Shown: positions 1-12,553, counted from the first letter of the stretch. The stretch: 64,000 bases of DNA from Trichopria drosophilae (GCA_030407085.1 CM059582.1:51783001-51847000), one strand, 5' to 3'. Made by a program: numbers and translations. Notes: generated by a model not told the origin, from the sequence alone.

Positions 1-49
1 ATTGTTCGAATCTGAAAGATACTGTAGAAACCGTTTATTTGACCTTGAA

Positions 50-143
50 CCCAACGGGCATGAAGAATCCAAATGTTTCTAAAACGTTTTTAGAATGTTC
101 CAGAAAAGGTTCAGAAACATTTGGGTTCTTCGTGCCCGTTGGG
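50..143. repeat. Foldback hairpin, two 31-bp arms
   Basis: The arms at 50-80 and 113-143 are reverse complements at 29 of 31 positions and enclose a 32-nt loop. Both arms begin or end with the CCCAACGGGC / GCCCGTTGGG block. The near-perfect stem suggests a young foldback transposon (MITE) or a transcribed hairpin. The two mismatches are transitions that would still allow G:U pairing in RNA. No target duplication was identified. Confidence 0.6.
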
Positions 144-240
144 AATTATCCTAGGTGGGGTACCTTTTTTTCAAGATTTGGTGGTTCAGATGTTCACGAT
201 TCCAAAGTAATCTCATTAACATCTAAAAAGTTGTTGGGTA

Positions 241-770
241 TAGGAAGTACCAATCTCAAGTTAAATTATCGAAATTCAAAATGGCTAACCCAATACGGCG
301 TAAATGGAACGACAAACATCAGTCTTTTTTTCCACTTTTCATGATAGAATATCTACAGTTAGAATAACGAATTTCAAAGTGGCGGCATATTTATAGAAGT
401 GCCAAAAAAAGATAATAAAAGTGAAAACATTTTTCAAAGAAACGACAGTATATAAAAAGAGCTTAAAAACAACAAAAGTAAAAAGAATAAGAAAAGCATT
501 AAAAAATGTAGACATTGGGTCCACCTTGAAATAATCCAATTTCTAAAAGCATAGAGCTACTAGTTTCTCTGCGTATATCATTTAATTATTGCGATAGTTA
601 ATAAATCCAAATCCGCCATATTGGGTCAGTCATTTTGAATGCCGTTATTTTAACTTGAGAATTTTAACCAGTAACCTCAAAAACAGACTTATTATTTAAA
701 TAGTATATACAGAATTGCTACCCTGCATCAGCCATTTTGAATTTCAATAATTTAACTTCAGATTGGTATG
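241..770. repeat. Dispersed CCATTTTGAAT-type repeat, copies in both orientations
   Basis: A unit built around CCATTTTGAATTTC followed by AATTTAACTT and GATTGGTA occurs on the minus strand at about 241-300 and on the plus strand at about 719-765. A more diverged plus copy lies at about 605-660, about 100 bp before the second. Related units occur at 20330-20600, 33040-33250 and 63010-63200, so this is a dispersed, partly tandem genomic repeat. The family name is unknown to me. Confidence 0.5.
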
Positions 771-1177
771 CGTGTACCCAAAAACTTCTTACGGTTCATA
801 TGTCAATTTCTTTGGAAATCTACTTATTCGAACCACTAAAACAAAAATGCCGCTATTTTGGACATTTAACAAAACATGGGCAGTAATAACTTTGTCAAAA
901 TCGTATGTACTTATTTCAGTATATAATATAGTGCGGAATTTTTTACATGCGAGAACATGTACTAAGAAAATAGCAGGATGAGGTACTCTTAGAAGGCCTA
1001 TTTCTTGTCATAAAAATATTATTCAATGTAGAAGAAAAATCCCCATGCAATTATTTTATTACAGTAAATTTCCGAGTACATACCACCCCTAGCGTATCGT
1101 AATTTTTCTAAGGGATTTATTTAGATTTTTAGCATTTTCAGTGCCGTATTATTACATTTTGTTTCAATTGATAAATA
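771..1177. other. AT-rich non-coding stretch
   Basis: No gene, repeat or RNA seen. It lies just downstream of the proposed stop codon of the minus-strand secreted peptide gene and would hold its 3' UTR. Confidence 0.4.
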
Positions 1178-1305
1178 CTAAAATTGAGAAATAATGAAAA
1201 TTAAAACTAGATGCCTTCGACCCGGGTGCCTATAATTTTGGCTAAATTCGTATTGCAGTTCCCTGACGAAAGGCTGATGCTTCCGGGAATATTCCCATTT
1301 TAACA
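1178..1305 (-). CDS. Proposed third (terminal) exon of the secreted CS-alpha-beta peptide gene
   Basis: On the minus strand a pyrimidine-rich acceptor ending TTTCCTGGCAG lies at 1306-1316. The exon that follows is open in exactly the phase left by the upstream exon at 2629-2757 (one base carried over) and runs 42 codons to a TAG at 1178-1180. The predicted tail is rich in Arg, Lys, His and aromatic residues, adds no cysteine and ends hydrophobic. The intron would be about 1.3 kb and contains the transposon at 1888-2509. If this exon is wrong, exon 2 could instead read on past its donor for about 35 more codons to a TGA. Phase agreement and the acceptor are seen; the link to the gene is inference. 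Confidence 0.35.
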
Positions 1306-1887
1306 CTGCCAGGAAAGAAGGCGGCAAAGGGTAGTTCTAGCATCATTAGGTTCGAGTAGTTTCTATACATATTTTGTAACAATATCTTGTTCCTTAAATA
1401 GGGTGAACATGCCAATGAATGGACGGTTAAGCATTTTTCACACTTTAATCGATTGTAACTTTTGAATTCTGTTATGAAAATTTAATTATGATACCACCAT
1501 TAGAATTGTTAGACTCTGTTCTTTATGACCGTGTAGTTCAACCTTTGATTTTATTTAATTAATAACCTCGTCTTCATACGTTTGTAAAAAAATCCGCTAA
1601 ACCCTAATGAATAGACGGGTTAAATGAAATGGGACGTTTTCAGTACCAGTTTTGGATGGCTTTAAAACTTTGCTTTGATTTTACAAAATAATAAACACTG
1701 GAAGATCAATAGTATTGTAAATATTGTTTTGAATGTTCAAAGAACACAAAAATATGTATTTTGTTGCATGTCGTGCATCATACATTCATAAGAAATGGAA
1801 ATATGTAGAAAATCGTCCATTCATTGATAGTCGTCCATTCATTGGCATATTCACCCTATGTTAAAATTGAAAATGAGCATTTTCAAA

Positions 1888-2509
1888 ACTTCGACCCCGA
1901 CCGCAGGTCGGCCGAAGCACTGATAAATGAGCACGTCTTATTCACACGGATGCTTAAAAAACGCGGTTTAGTCGAGTTTGTTACAGGTCGGGTTGCAGGA
2001 AATAAATTTTTTTATGTGTGGGATACTTCGGTTTCCGTTTTTTACGGCATTATCGTTGATTTTACGAAGAAATGTATACAACCTTTTATGTAGAGAATTC
2101 TCTATAGTTTTTTAATGTTCTATAGTTTTTTGTACGATTTGTATTTTTGTTAAAAAATGGAAAAAACGTATTTTTTGAGCGTTTTTTTGTTAAACCTCCC
2201 CATAATCTAGTATGCATTGTCTCCAAAAACTAATCAGATCTAAGTTTGGCCGAGAGAAACCCAAATTCGTTTGTACTTTTTAAATTCGTCCTGCCAGTCG
2301 CGAGATATCGCGTATACAAAATTTTGCCCACGGACGGACGGACGGACGAACGGACGGACGTACAACCTAACGGACACCAATTTTTTTATTGTTGCTTTGG
2401 GTTCCTTAGGGCCTGAAACGTCGACATTTGATGAAAAACTATAGGGTAATTTTTTAGAGGGAACTGACCAAATTCAATACTTCGCCAGACCTATGGTCTG
2501 GGTCGAAGT
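1888..2509. mobile_element. Non-autonomous DNA element with palindromic termini
   Basis: The left end (1888-1917) and the reverse complement of the right end (2479-2509) match at most positions, both starting ACTTCGACCC. Each end is itself a palindrome: left GACC-GCA-GGTC, right AGACC-TAT-GGTCT. The element therefore has inverted termini that each fold into a short hairpin. It holds a GGAC/GAAC tetranucleotide run at 2331-2360 and no transposase. It lies in the proposed intron 2 of the minus-strand peptide gene. No target duplication could be fixed. The superfamily is unknown to me. Confidence 0.55.
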
Positions 2510-2628
2510 AATAAGTTTACTTCACATTGGAGTTGAAAAAATAGAATTCTTCTGAGTAACAAATGAAAACAAAAATTTAAGTTGACCTAATACCAACAAA
2601 TACCTGATATAGAAACTTAGATACATAC

Positions 2629-3207
2629 GTGCAGGTTTTCGTTCAGGCTCGCCGACTGAGCAATCACAGTGAGTGTTAATACACGAATAATTTGTTATTG
2701 TTTGATCAACCCAATATCGGGTACAATCTTCTTCGCAGTCTTCATGCTTACGGCAATCTATAAATGAAAATTATTCAATTTTTTATTGCTTAAAATCGTA
2801 TTCATGCATGTAACGAACATGTGAATAAAATGTAGAATTTATTGCACATAAGCAGTGCACTGATTTATATCTATACATTGTTGAATATTTGTAACAGCCA
2901 CAGATTGGAATGTAATGTTTTATACGATCGAAGTTATCACCAGTTACGGATTAAAAGATATAGGTCGTGTAAATAAATTTTCTTTTTGTTTTGTCTTAAT
3001 ATTTCACAATTTGCAAAACTACAACGTTAGCAAAATGATCGACAAATTAAAAAAAAGCAATATTTTATACGCATATATAAAAATGCAGAAAATTGTGGTA
3101 AATATTGCGCAATACTTACTGGTAGGTAAACGCTGTCCCGTACTTTTGCTTTCAACAATCACGTAACAGATACACAGAACAAAACACGCGATTAACTTCA
3201 CTTCCAT
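2629..3207 (-). CDS. Secreted CS-alpha-beta (defensin/short-toxin fold) peptide precursor, exons 1-2
   Basis: Exon 1 (3207-3120) starts at an ATG and encodes 29 codons. The first twenty form a typical signal peptide: a charged start, then a hydrophobic Cys/Val/Ile-rich core. It ends at a GTAAGT donor (3119-3114). Intron 1 (3119-2758) ends TTTCATTTATAG. Exon 2 (2757-2629) joins in phase and contains six cysteines spaced C-x5-C-x3-C-x13-C-x4-C-x-C, the classic CS-alpha-beta pattern shared by insect defensins and scorpion-type channel toxins. The family's usual Gly two residues before the fourth Cys is absent. It ends at a GTATGT donor. A TATA box lies 84 nt above the ATG. The product should be secreted with three disulfides. 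Whether it is antimicrobial, a venom component or a signal cannot be told from sequence. The gene is small and isolated. The first two exons are well supported by frame, splice sites and cysteine spacing. Confidence 0.65.
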
Positions 3208-3263
3208 TTTCGACAGAAATTTGCCAAAGAGAGCAGCGTTAAGTCTGAGAACGTTGTCGGAGT

Positions 3264-3302
3264 ATTGAGCACCTTCAACGGTGCCAACTTCTTATATATG
3301 GT
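3264..3302 (-). promoter_or_regulatory. TATA promoter of the CS-alpha-beta peptide gene
   Basis: TATATAAG is read on the minus strand at 3298-3291. About 30 nt downstream is an initiator-like TCAATA (near 3264-3269), giving a 5' leader of about 60 nt before the ATG at 3207. The spacing is right for a TATA-dependent insect promoter. Confidence 0.5.
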
Positions 3303-3309
3303 CCATCAT

Positions 3310-6300
3310 CCGTTTAATCACATTTTCGACCTAATCCGGTGATGTCACCACTCTTCGTTACATATTTCAAATTCAGATGGAGAAAACTGATTCGCGGAAA
3401 AAATAACGGAGAAAAAATGCATGAAATCGGACCATTCAAAGGACTATCGTTTATTCCTACGCATTCAAATTTATAATCTTGACACACTAAATGTTACACA
3501 GTGCATAGATTCGCATTTCATGTTTATTCATCGATTGCTTCTGAATATTATCTTTTATGTAAACAATCCACAAGCAGTACAATAACCTCGGTGATTCACA
3601 CTATTACAAAATATATGTGTATATTTTGGTAGGGAACATTAAAATGATAACGGATGCCAACAATTTACGAATGTCCGAGATAAGTTATAGAACTGCGAGT
3701 TTGGGAATACGCTAATTTTTAGTCAAAACTTAATTCATAAAAAAATATAACATGAATTTAACTGCAAACGTTATGAATTTATATAAATCTTTAATCATTG
3801 ATTTACTTTTAAAATGCCAATCAAATTAAATTGTGAAAAAATATTAACAAACCAATTGTTAGTTATTTTATGGTAGTTGCAATGGAACCCTTCATTTTTA
3901 TCGCCTTTAATCATGAATCAGAAAAACAGGAAACACAGTGAATCACGTGTTTTTTTTTTCCAGTGGGTGTACCCCATTGGGTATACAGAATTGTGTATAC
4001 TACAATACATTAAATAATAATTATTTGTTATGCTTAATTTATTCTACAATCTTCTAAAACATCTCTAAGTTGTCGATGTGATTAAGTATCAAGTAACACA
4101 AAATACAATACATCGCTAGGTTTTGTTTATTGAAATGCATGCAAATAAATACGATTATTTTCTTATCGCATGTTTAACAAAAAAACATCGGAAGAAACAT
4201 AACCTTTTACTATCCGCCCTCTGTACCAATTTGGTCATGCAAAGGCGTAGTAAATGGCATTAATTTTGAAAAATTACACAAGAAATACTAAAAATTAAAG
4301 TCCACAGATGCTGACAAGTGGAATCGTCGGATATATAGGACATTTGAGGATAAGAATTTTGCGCGATAAGAGAGTACTTCACAACAATCGTCGCTGATAT
4401 CTCCCTTCCGAGATAACTCATGACGTTCTCAACATCGCCACTGAAAACATCTGCGTCGTAAATGTTTTCAAGTTCAATAAATCAAAATAATTAAAGTAGT
4501 CGAATCAGTGTTTACGATAATTGACGACAGACGATTCCGGCCGATAAGCTATAACACTTCTTAAGAGATGCTGGTTACAAAAATTGTTTAATTTAAACTT
4601 TTAACTTCAGATAAATATTGTACGCTGTGTACTACGACGTTTGAATGAAATTATGTCGATAAGAAATACTATTCATCGTAGATTGATGAAGGTTATATAC
4701 GCACTATATTAATTGCGATAATTGCTTCAACGTAAAGCAAATCGTATGCCTTTCTTTTCAATGGATGAGATAAAGTAAAAACAACTGACTTTCAACCGTA
4801 GCACATATTCTTATGATACCTATAATATTTAAAAGCAGTCAATAATTTCTGGTCGACATATCAGTTTTGTTGAGAATTTGACCGATAGATACTTCTCATA
4901 TCTTGCATTGAAAATCAGGCAAATGCATATTTCGAACGTAGCGTTCACATATTTACAAGAAAAAGTTTCCTGAGGATTTCATCAATTTATGGTGATATAA
5001 GAGAAGAAATGACCGATAACTGAGCAGCAAGTATTAACCTTCTACAAAATATGGTAACCTTTTAGGTTCTTTAAAACGCTCTTGATTAGTCATAAATTTA
5101 TGCAAAATTTCCACCAGGTTTGATTAATTATTACAATTAGAAGTATACGTGTTTAAATATTTTTGTAACACTCCGGGAGTAGAACTCTATTTTACGCCCT
5201 GCAGTGCAATAAACTTTGCACTCGTCGAAGATCGGTAATTGCACCCTTGTTACATAATTTATTATAATAATAAAATTGTACGTAGACTTTAAAGAGATCA
5301 TATTCGATTTTTTTTAAAAACTGATGTCTATCGCTAGAAATAATGATAACAAACATCTGAAATCCACTGCGATGGAGAAGTTCAGACGATTTATGATAAG
5401 AAATTCCGTTAATTCCATTTTACATATTCGCTACAAGTTCGATCTTGTTCAAACAGATGACGATCAAGTAATCTCTATCTATACTGATACAAAACTAATA
5501 TTGCAACATTGTCTTACGACAAAGGTGACATAATTGATGAAGTCGGCAGATTTAATTCATATTGATAATTTGATTGAATAAATTCTTCAATTTAGACCCC
5601 ACATGAAGTAAATAAATATTGGAGATATTCTCCAGTGTTTTAAAGAAAAAGATGTAAAATTAATTAAATAAATTTTACAAAAATTGATATTGAAATATTG
5701 TTTAAGTGTATTTCATAAATTATTATTTAACATTAAATTTTAAACAATCTTACATCAGTATTTCAAATAATTCGTAAAATTATGAGGATATTAAAGTAAC
5801 GTTGGACTGAATGCTGCTCGATATCAGTATCTGCTAGACAAAGTATTACATTTTGACAATGTATGTTTAACTTTTGATTATAGACTATGGTCAATATTTA
5901 GATGTCCTATATTTCATATATCAGGATTACTAGTAATAGAGCTATTTATTACGAAAAAATATTGGAAATTACATCATATTCGGTTCGCATGCTTTCGAAT
6001 ATACAAAAGTAGTAATGTATGATTGTTTACATATGCATTAACGATAAATTGATAAAACAATACAAGGTGATTTAACCGATTAAAATCATATGTTAACTTT
6101 TTCCGCGCTATATCGTGCAGTAACGCAATATTCAGACATATCGTGACAACTAATGTCATATCGTTTACTGATGTCAAAAATTTTTTTGTTGACCTTTTGT
6201 CAAATTATTAGGTAAATTTCGGTAACACTTGTATTTGCTCTCATGACACAACGAATTGTAAGCGATACTGTCAACTGGACGCAAAGTCATGTCATCGCAG

Positions 6301-6677
6301 ATAATACTTTACATAGAATATGATGATGACACTCAGATCTACAGGAAGAAATGTTTTACTCGGTAGTGCTGAATCATTCATTCACGAATTTTGAGAACCG
6401 ACAGATTTCGTTAAACGGGTCAACGGAAAGGACCTTTCTTTGCTTTATAGCTTGATTAAGAAAAACATCACTTTCTCGATTTCTGTGAATGAATTCAGAA
6501 TTGGCTGCTGATAAACATGAAGTAAATAAGTATAATTCACATTTGAAAACTTTACTTTACATGCATTATATATATGAAATTGGAAATTGCAATTGAAAAT
6601 ATGACAATCAAGTGTAATTTTGCAACACTATAACTCTTGACTGTACCCATGGTACTGCATGGATTCAAATTGTATCA
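3310..6677. other. AT-rich stretch with no gene recognised
   Basis: Only short chance frames are present, such as a 69-codon frame at 5324-5533 and a minus frame at 5974-6177. They have no domain and no convincing splice bounds. No tandem array, RNA gene or intact transposon was seen. Confidence 0.4.
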
Positions 6678-7441
6678 GATGTCGATCAGAATAGGATCAC
6701 TTTCTTATCAACGTCCAATCAAATTCATCTTTGGGATGTTTCAAACGACATCTAATTGGTCAAATTTCTTGTCGTAATTGCATCTGGTATTTGAAATTTC
6801 CAAACCGCGGATATGCAAATTCAGAAGTGACCGGTGCTAAAGTCCGAAAAATGATTCTGGAGCCAAATTGCAATTGACTCTGCGAAGACATCGACAAAGA
6901 AGGGCACATGGAAAAACGGAAATTTTCATAAAAAATAAAATAGAACCATCGAAATCCGACAGCCACTGATGACTGTAGATCATTGGCCATATTTGCTGGA
7001 TTATCGTGAGCTTAAATCCAAGAAAATCATCTGTATTACAAAATTGAAAATCCCTAGGCAGGAATCACATTTCACTATCATGTGAAATTTTATCTCAGGT
7101 CGCAGACTCGTTTTGTCGACTTTTCCTCGAGTTGAATGTAATTTTTTTCTTTCCTAAATTTGCATATGTCCGGCTTGAAAATTATAAATGCCAGTTACAA
7201 TTATTAAAAGAAGTTATTTCTCCTATAATGATATAAAATAAAATATTTAAAAATTTCGATTCAAAATGGACCAAAATGAGTTACTTTTCACATCTAGATG
7301 AATCAAATCATAGAACGTTTTATACTCGATTAGTTCCAGATTTGGTTCATTTTGAATCGAATCACGCCCAATTAGATGCTGTCAGCTTAAACAACTTAAG
7401 TTCGATTCCGATAAGAAAGTGAGCCTATTTTGATCGACATC
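6678..7441. mobile_element. Inverted-repeat element, about 0.76 kb
   Basis: The left end starts GATGTCGATCAGAATAGG and continues with a CACTTTCTTATC block. The reverse complement of the right end starts GATGTCGATCAAAATAGG and has the same CACTTTCTTATC block. Similarity continues, broken by gaps, for roughly 80 bp, including CATCTAATTGG in both arms. No transposase is seen, so this is a decayed or non-autonomous element. Confidence 0.5.
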
Positions 7442-9962
7442 GGAATCACAGACATCGCAATTGCATATATTTAAAAATATATCAAAAAGAGATCAAATAC
7501 CTATCTGCATTCCATATTTTACTAACTTACTTCAACGGTCAACAAATTTCACATCCTTATTTTGATTCATTTGCTTTCGGCCAGATTTAATCAAATTTTG
7601 ATTAATTTCGAAAAAAGTTAGATCGAGTGTGTGAGAACCGTTATTTTTTTTAGTTTTTTTTTAGTTTTATTATCTTAATCTACCTCACACGAGATTTTAA
7701 AACTGGAACACTTCTGCCGGCGTGAATTCTGGAAGCAATTTCGTGAGCGCCAACGAGTTAAAACTCGTTTTCTGGACCGGTATTTTATTTTTTTACGTAA
7801 ACGAATTGTGCACGAACTTAAAATATTCGATTTTTATTGTTATCAATAAGTATGACTTAATTGAGACGACGATTTCACCTTTTAAATTACTTTAAGCAAA
7901 TCATATTTGTTCGTACAATTGCGTGGACTAATATCTTAATATTAAATTTTTTTAAATGCGACATTTAAAAACGTGAATAAATTTTAAATAATTTATTGAA
8001 ATATTAATTTAAATAAAGTAGTGCAATATGAATAAGTCGATAAAGCATTTGACTCTTGACAATCCGACATGTGCTATTAAATTCATTATGGTCCTGTTAC
8101 GTATCTTCACGACGAAAAATATGTCGTTGCAAATCCTATTGGATTGTCGTTACTTGCGACCTGTACTGCTTATCGTATACACGGTATCTTGCTATCGGGA
8201 ATTTGAATTAAATATTTGCTCTGGTATACCAATCGATTCCAACTGATGATATCGACTACTGCATGGGCATCGCGTATAATAATCGGATAAATCTAGTAAC
8301 CGATAATCAGAAAATCCGTCTCTTCAAACATACGATAATTATCACTTAACTTATCAAAAATAATCGATGTTAATTGGAGGCAGTGTACTTTAGATTATGT
8401 GTGGCGTAGCAACGCACGTATATAATACTCTGTGGGAATAACCGAATTTCGAACTATTATTCTTTTTGTATGCGATGTGTTAATGAGTTTTCAGGTATAT
8501 CCTGATTCAGCAAAATGCTGAATTTAACTGGAATTAGGCTGGATACAAACCATTGGTCCGGATTTTTTTGGGATATAATGTAGGAAACTACAATTGGACA
8601 GAAGATGGGTTGATCTGAAGTTTTTGCGAATAACACAAAGTTCCAGCGCATAGGATTTCTGGAAACTGTTTCAAGCACAGTCTCATTCTTTGGACATGAA
8701 ACTTTTGGTGTAGGAAAGCTGTCATTGTTAGACCTACTAGTTGATTAGAACTATTTTGCAGTATAATTTTAAGATATCCCTATTACATTGTTAAAATCTT
8801 TAAAAGCCCCTGGTATTTAATATAGAATAAGCATTATCTATCAATTCTGTGGACAAAATTAATTACAAACTAATCACACGATATTAAGGAATCATTGTGC
8901 TAAAAGAAATTATGTAAACAATTAAAGTAGAAAAGAAAATTTTGTATGGATATCTAATTGTCACATAAGTTCAGGAAAGGTGTCGGGTTGTACGTGACGA
9001 CTTTACCGTATACATGAGGCTTTTAACTATGACACTCGCCACATAATACAAAATCCGGTTTGCATCCAAGTTGTTTGACCTGCGGTATATTTTCGTTTGC
9101 AAGGTCACTCTAAGGATGACTATGAGGCGAGGGTCGATTGTGCTAAAAAATGTCAAGGTCGCTACTAAGGGGAATCAGATATTTGCGAACACTAAAGTAA
9201 ATGAAATAAAGAATAAAATACCTAAGTGATTCGCATTCAAGTAACTGTGTTATTTGACAGCATTTTAATCGAATTTCCAAACGTAGTCTTAAACAATGTT
9301 TAATATTTCTTATCTTTTGTTAGTTTATGGGAGGGAAGAATGAGTTGGACGTTTATAGCAATTAAATGTATTCCAACCATCCCCCGATACTTTGCTGTAC
9401 TATACGTTGATGGCATTCAAGTCAAATGTTGCTGTTCATTGTGGGTAGTTAAAATATTCGAAATGATTATCTCTGAGTGTAGAGTTGCAACCGATTATTC
9501 CAATATCACTAAATCTGACAGAAATATAAAATTTAACCTTAATGATTACTGTAATTAGATTTAGATTTAACTTATTTAGGATGCACAACCGAAAATCACA
9601 TTATCATTATCGTAACATCATTTTGTAAAGCAAATCTGAAGTCACATAATGTATTGACGATTGCCCTCACTAATTTGAATATCGGTGTTATGTCATAACG
9701 CAGAAAATATTAGAGAATATCTGAATCATACCATACAAGCACAATTAAAATGCATGATTAAATTTTAATAATGTTGTCGTAATTAATGGAAAAAACGACT
9801 TCTGCTTTTCATGCAATTTTGAAATTGAAGAAGTTTGCACACTCTTTTGTCACGTACTGCGCCCCTTTCACCGATAAAATAAATGGAGTTATGCTGTTTC
9901 AGCGTGTACTCTTTAATTATTGGGCATTACGTCAATTTATCTGGAAGATATATTGGCCTTGA
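7442..9962. other. AT-rich stretch without a supported gene
   Basis: Frames at 8028-8246 and 9340-9558 begin with ATG but show no domain, and AT-rich codon use fits chance. The second has a possible GTAGTT donor after about 35 codons. No repeat or RNA was recognised. Confidence 0.35.
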
Positions 9963-10190
9963 CAATGCGGCAGAGCTTCCCCGACGGTGCATGAACCACA
10001 GGGAGAAAGACGTAGTGAGAGTTTCATCTCGCAAGAAGTCGAGTTCGATGGCACTTTCACGACCAATGTCTGCAGCCAGTACTGCACTCAGGAACCGACT
10101 CAACCAGTTTTAAGGACCTGGGAATGCATCGGGCATAAACAATTGACGAGCAGACCGCGACATCGACGGGAAAAACAGGATTTCTTATAA
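9963..10190 (+). CDS. Candidate exon in a GC-richer island, function unknown
   Basis: A frame open from 9963 to the TAA at 10188-10190 (75 codons) lies in a stretch much richer in GC than its surroundings. It uses balanced codons, encodes four cysteines and ends in a basic tail. A second plus frame (to 10113) is also open over much of the same stretch, so openness alone is weak evidence. There is no ATG at the start, so it would have to be an internal or terminal exon. The nearest AG, after ATGCGGC, is not preceded by a pyrimidine tract. No domain recognised. Confidence 0.28.
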   Translation, partial: QCGRASPTVHEPQGERRSESFISQEVEFDGTFTTNVCSQYCTQEPTQPVLRTWECIGHKQLTSRPRHRREKQDFL

Positions 10191-11000
10191 TCATGGCTCT
10201 CTCGCAAAATGCCTGATTATAATATTGTGCTTCCGAGAAAAAGTACTTTAATGTCCGATTTTAAAATGTGACCTAATTGCACTAAAAAGCCAGGATTACT
10301 TTGATTACAGAAGAGATTTTCCTGTTATAAGTTACTCTGCTGAAAAAAATCACTATTTGGAAATAAGTAGTTTTTAATACATTTAAACATTCACTAAAAT
10401 ATAGTACCTAAGACTCTTCTAGAATCATCTTTGCTTGAGAACATACCGTGAATTATGTAAGGTCTAACACCATCATCTAGAGTTTCTGATCAACATTTCA
10501 TTTCACTCACTTGTAATTGATGTACTTGACTTTGCTCGATCCTGATTTATGTTTAACTCAAGTTAAAATTGTATGTTTTCTCTTTGGATTATTCACAATG
10601 CCGAGAAAATTATTTCATGTTAATTTGATTCTATAATCAACATCTTTTTAAATACTGTAACTTTTTATTACACAAAACATGTCTATAGTAACTGTGCATT
10701 ACTTGAGATCATTTTAATAACCTATGTGATCTTCAATTCGAATTGACATTTTGCAATTAGTAAAATAAAGTGTCAGATACATTTTCCGCAGGAAAAAGTT
10801 CAACTCTCGTCTAGGATCGGTAGTTTTATCTTGTCATTTCAAGCTGTAACAAGACAGGAAGTTTGATGCAATTAGAACTGGCAGAAAGAACGATAAGACT
10901 AATTAATGACCACCGGCGGATCGATTCAGAGATCGAGAATATTGCAACGATCGTCTTTCGATGATGCGTGTGGAGAATTTGATCCGATCTAAATCTCGGA

Positions 11001-11183
11001 TTATGCCCCGTTGGTGCCAGTAACGCTTATTGGAAAATCGACTAACAAAATTAAATATACATAGGGAGCGATAAATTAACTCGTAATGTGTCCAGGCGAC
11101 TCGACTTACTTTTCGCGTTCTGAATCACTAGTCTCGTTGAAAAGTCAATTTCGGATGTAGTTAAGCTGCGATATTTCCTAAAT
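11001..11183 (-). CDS. Candidate two-exon coding fragment with a 68-nt intron
   Basis: On the minus strand, an acceptor ending AAATTTATAG precedes 74 nt of open frame (11183-11110) that ends at a consensus GTAAGT donor. A 68-nt intron follows, ending AAATTTTGTTAG. The second exon (11041-11001) continues in phase for 13 codons to TAA. A short intron of this size is normal in insects. An alternative unspliced frame is also open for about 70 codons across the same stretch. No upstream first exon was found and the product is unknown. Confidence 0.25.
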
Positions 11184-12553
11184 CTATAAATTTAAGGCCA
11201 TTTGCGATCTCCTTGCAGTCGTTTTATCGTCGATATTAAAATTATGGAATCTATATTTCTATGTGACAGTTTGCTCGATTAAGTATATTATATGTGCTAT
11301 AATATCTTTCCTTATGTTTCATTAAGTAATCGAATTATACATTTAATGAGCTCGTTTCTCCGAAAATGACGTAAGATTTCCTTACTTAGTTACGCGCAAA
11401 CGGTATATATATATAACATTTACCTATTTTTAATAATTTATTGTTTTATTGTAGAAGTTTCACAATAATGACGTATATTTTAAAATCACTCATGCTCTTC
11501 ATAAACAATGCCACTTTATTTGTTTCTGGAATTAATTTAAACACATTTCCTGAATGACCTGTTCACGGAGCTAGTTAAGTCAATAATTTATGAGTAGAAA
11601 TATCAACAAAACTCATGCAAAATACAAATGTTTTAGTTATACTATCGAATTGAGCACCGATTGTTCCATTCTCAAATCTGACTAAATGAACCATTGTATT
11701 AAAATTATTCATTATAGAAAATAAATAACGTGCTAGTCGCGTGATGCGTGCTTCATATTGAATTTTTTTAACCCTATCGGTGAATATTATCTTTGTTTCT
11801 GGAATAGAATGATAAATGGCTGGTTATAGAAAATTATAAATTAATTGATATTTTAATTACGTAAATTTGAATAGAAACAGGCTAAAAATAATTTTTTAGT
11901 CCAGTTTACATAACGATTTTCTTTGAGTAATTAATGTCATATTACAAAAAAGTAGGGTAAAAACTTATCCTAGACTAATGTTAGACACTGAATTACAACG
12001 TTATCTTGCAATATTAAAATTATTACGGGCAGTGATTAGGCATAATATAAAGAATCTTATCATTAAGTGCATTTAATATTATATAATTGTTTAAGAAGCG
12101 AACCTCTAAGCTAAGGTTGTTTCTTTTTCCACAATTTTGGAACTATTTTTTTAGTAATAATAAATATAATCAGAAATAAGTATTTTACACGACTATGTAG
12201 AACTATTTTATGCCACTTATTAGATCATTTCTGTTCAGTTGTAAACCGAAACACTGTTGGTTGAAGGAGTGAACGCTCGGTGGTTGAACTTTTTTTACAG
12301 TTTCTTTATTCATTTACTCGGTTTCTGTTCTTCAAATGTCACAAAATGTTATATTTTTTTCTCATCACAATTAACAATTGAGTAGGCTGCAGTAACTGAT
12401 TGAATTACTGATTTTATTCACACCTGAAATTTATAGAGTACATTTATCGTAAAGTCATCAAATACCCATTATGTTCAGAGTCTCGCTGGTCTCAGTTGTT
12501 GCGCTTTTTTCATGTCTGCGAGATTCACATCGACGATCGTATCAAAAATGTCT
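11184..12553. other. AT-rich stretch, nothing recognised
   Basis: No gene, repeat or RNA could be supported here. A short TA run lies at 11404-11416. Confidence 0.4.

Noticed and set aside
1824..2093. 89-codon plus frame
   Set aside because: Most of it lies inside the non-autonomous transposon at 1888-2509 and shows no transposase motif.
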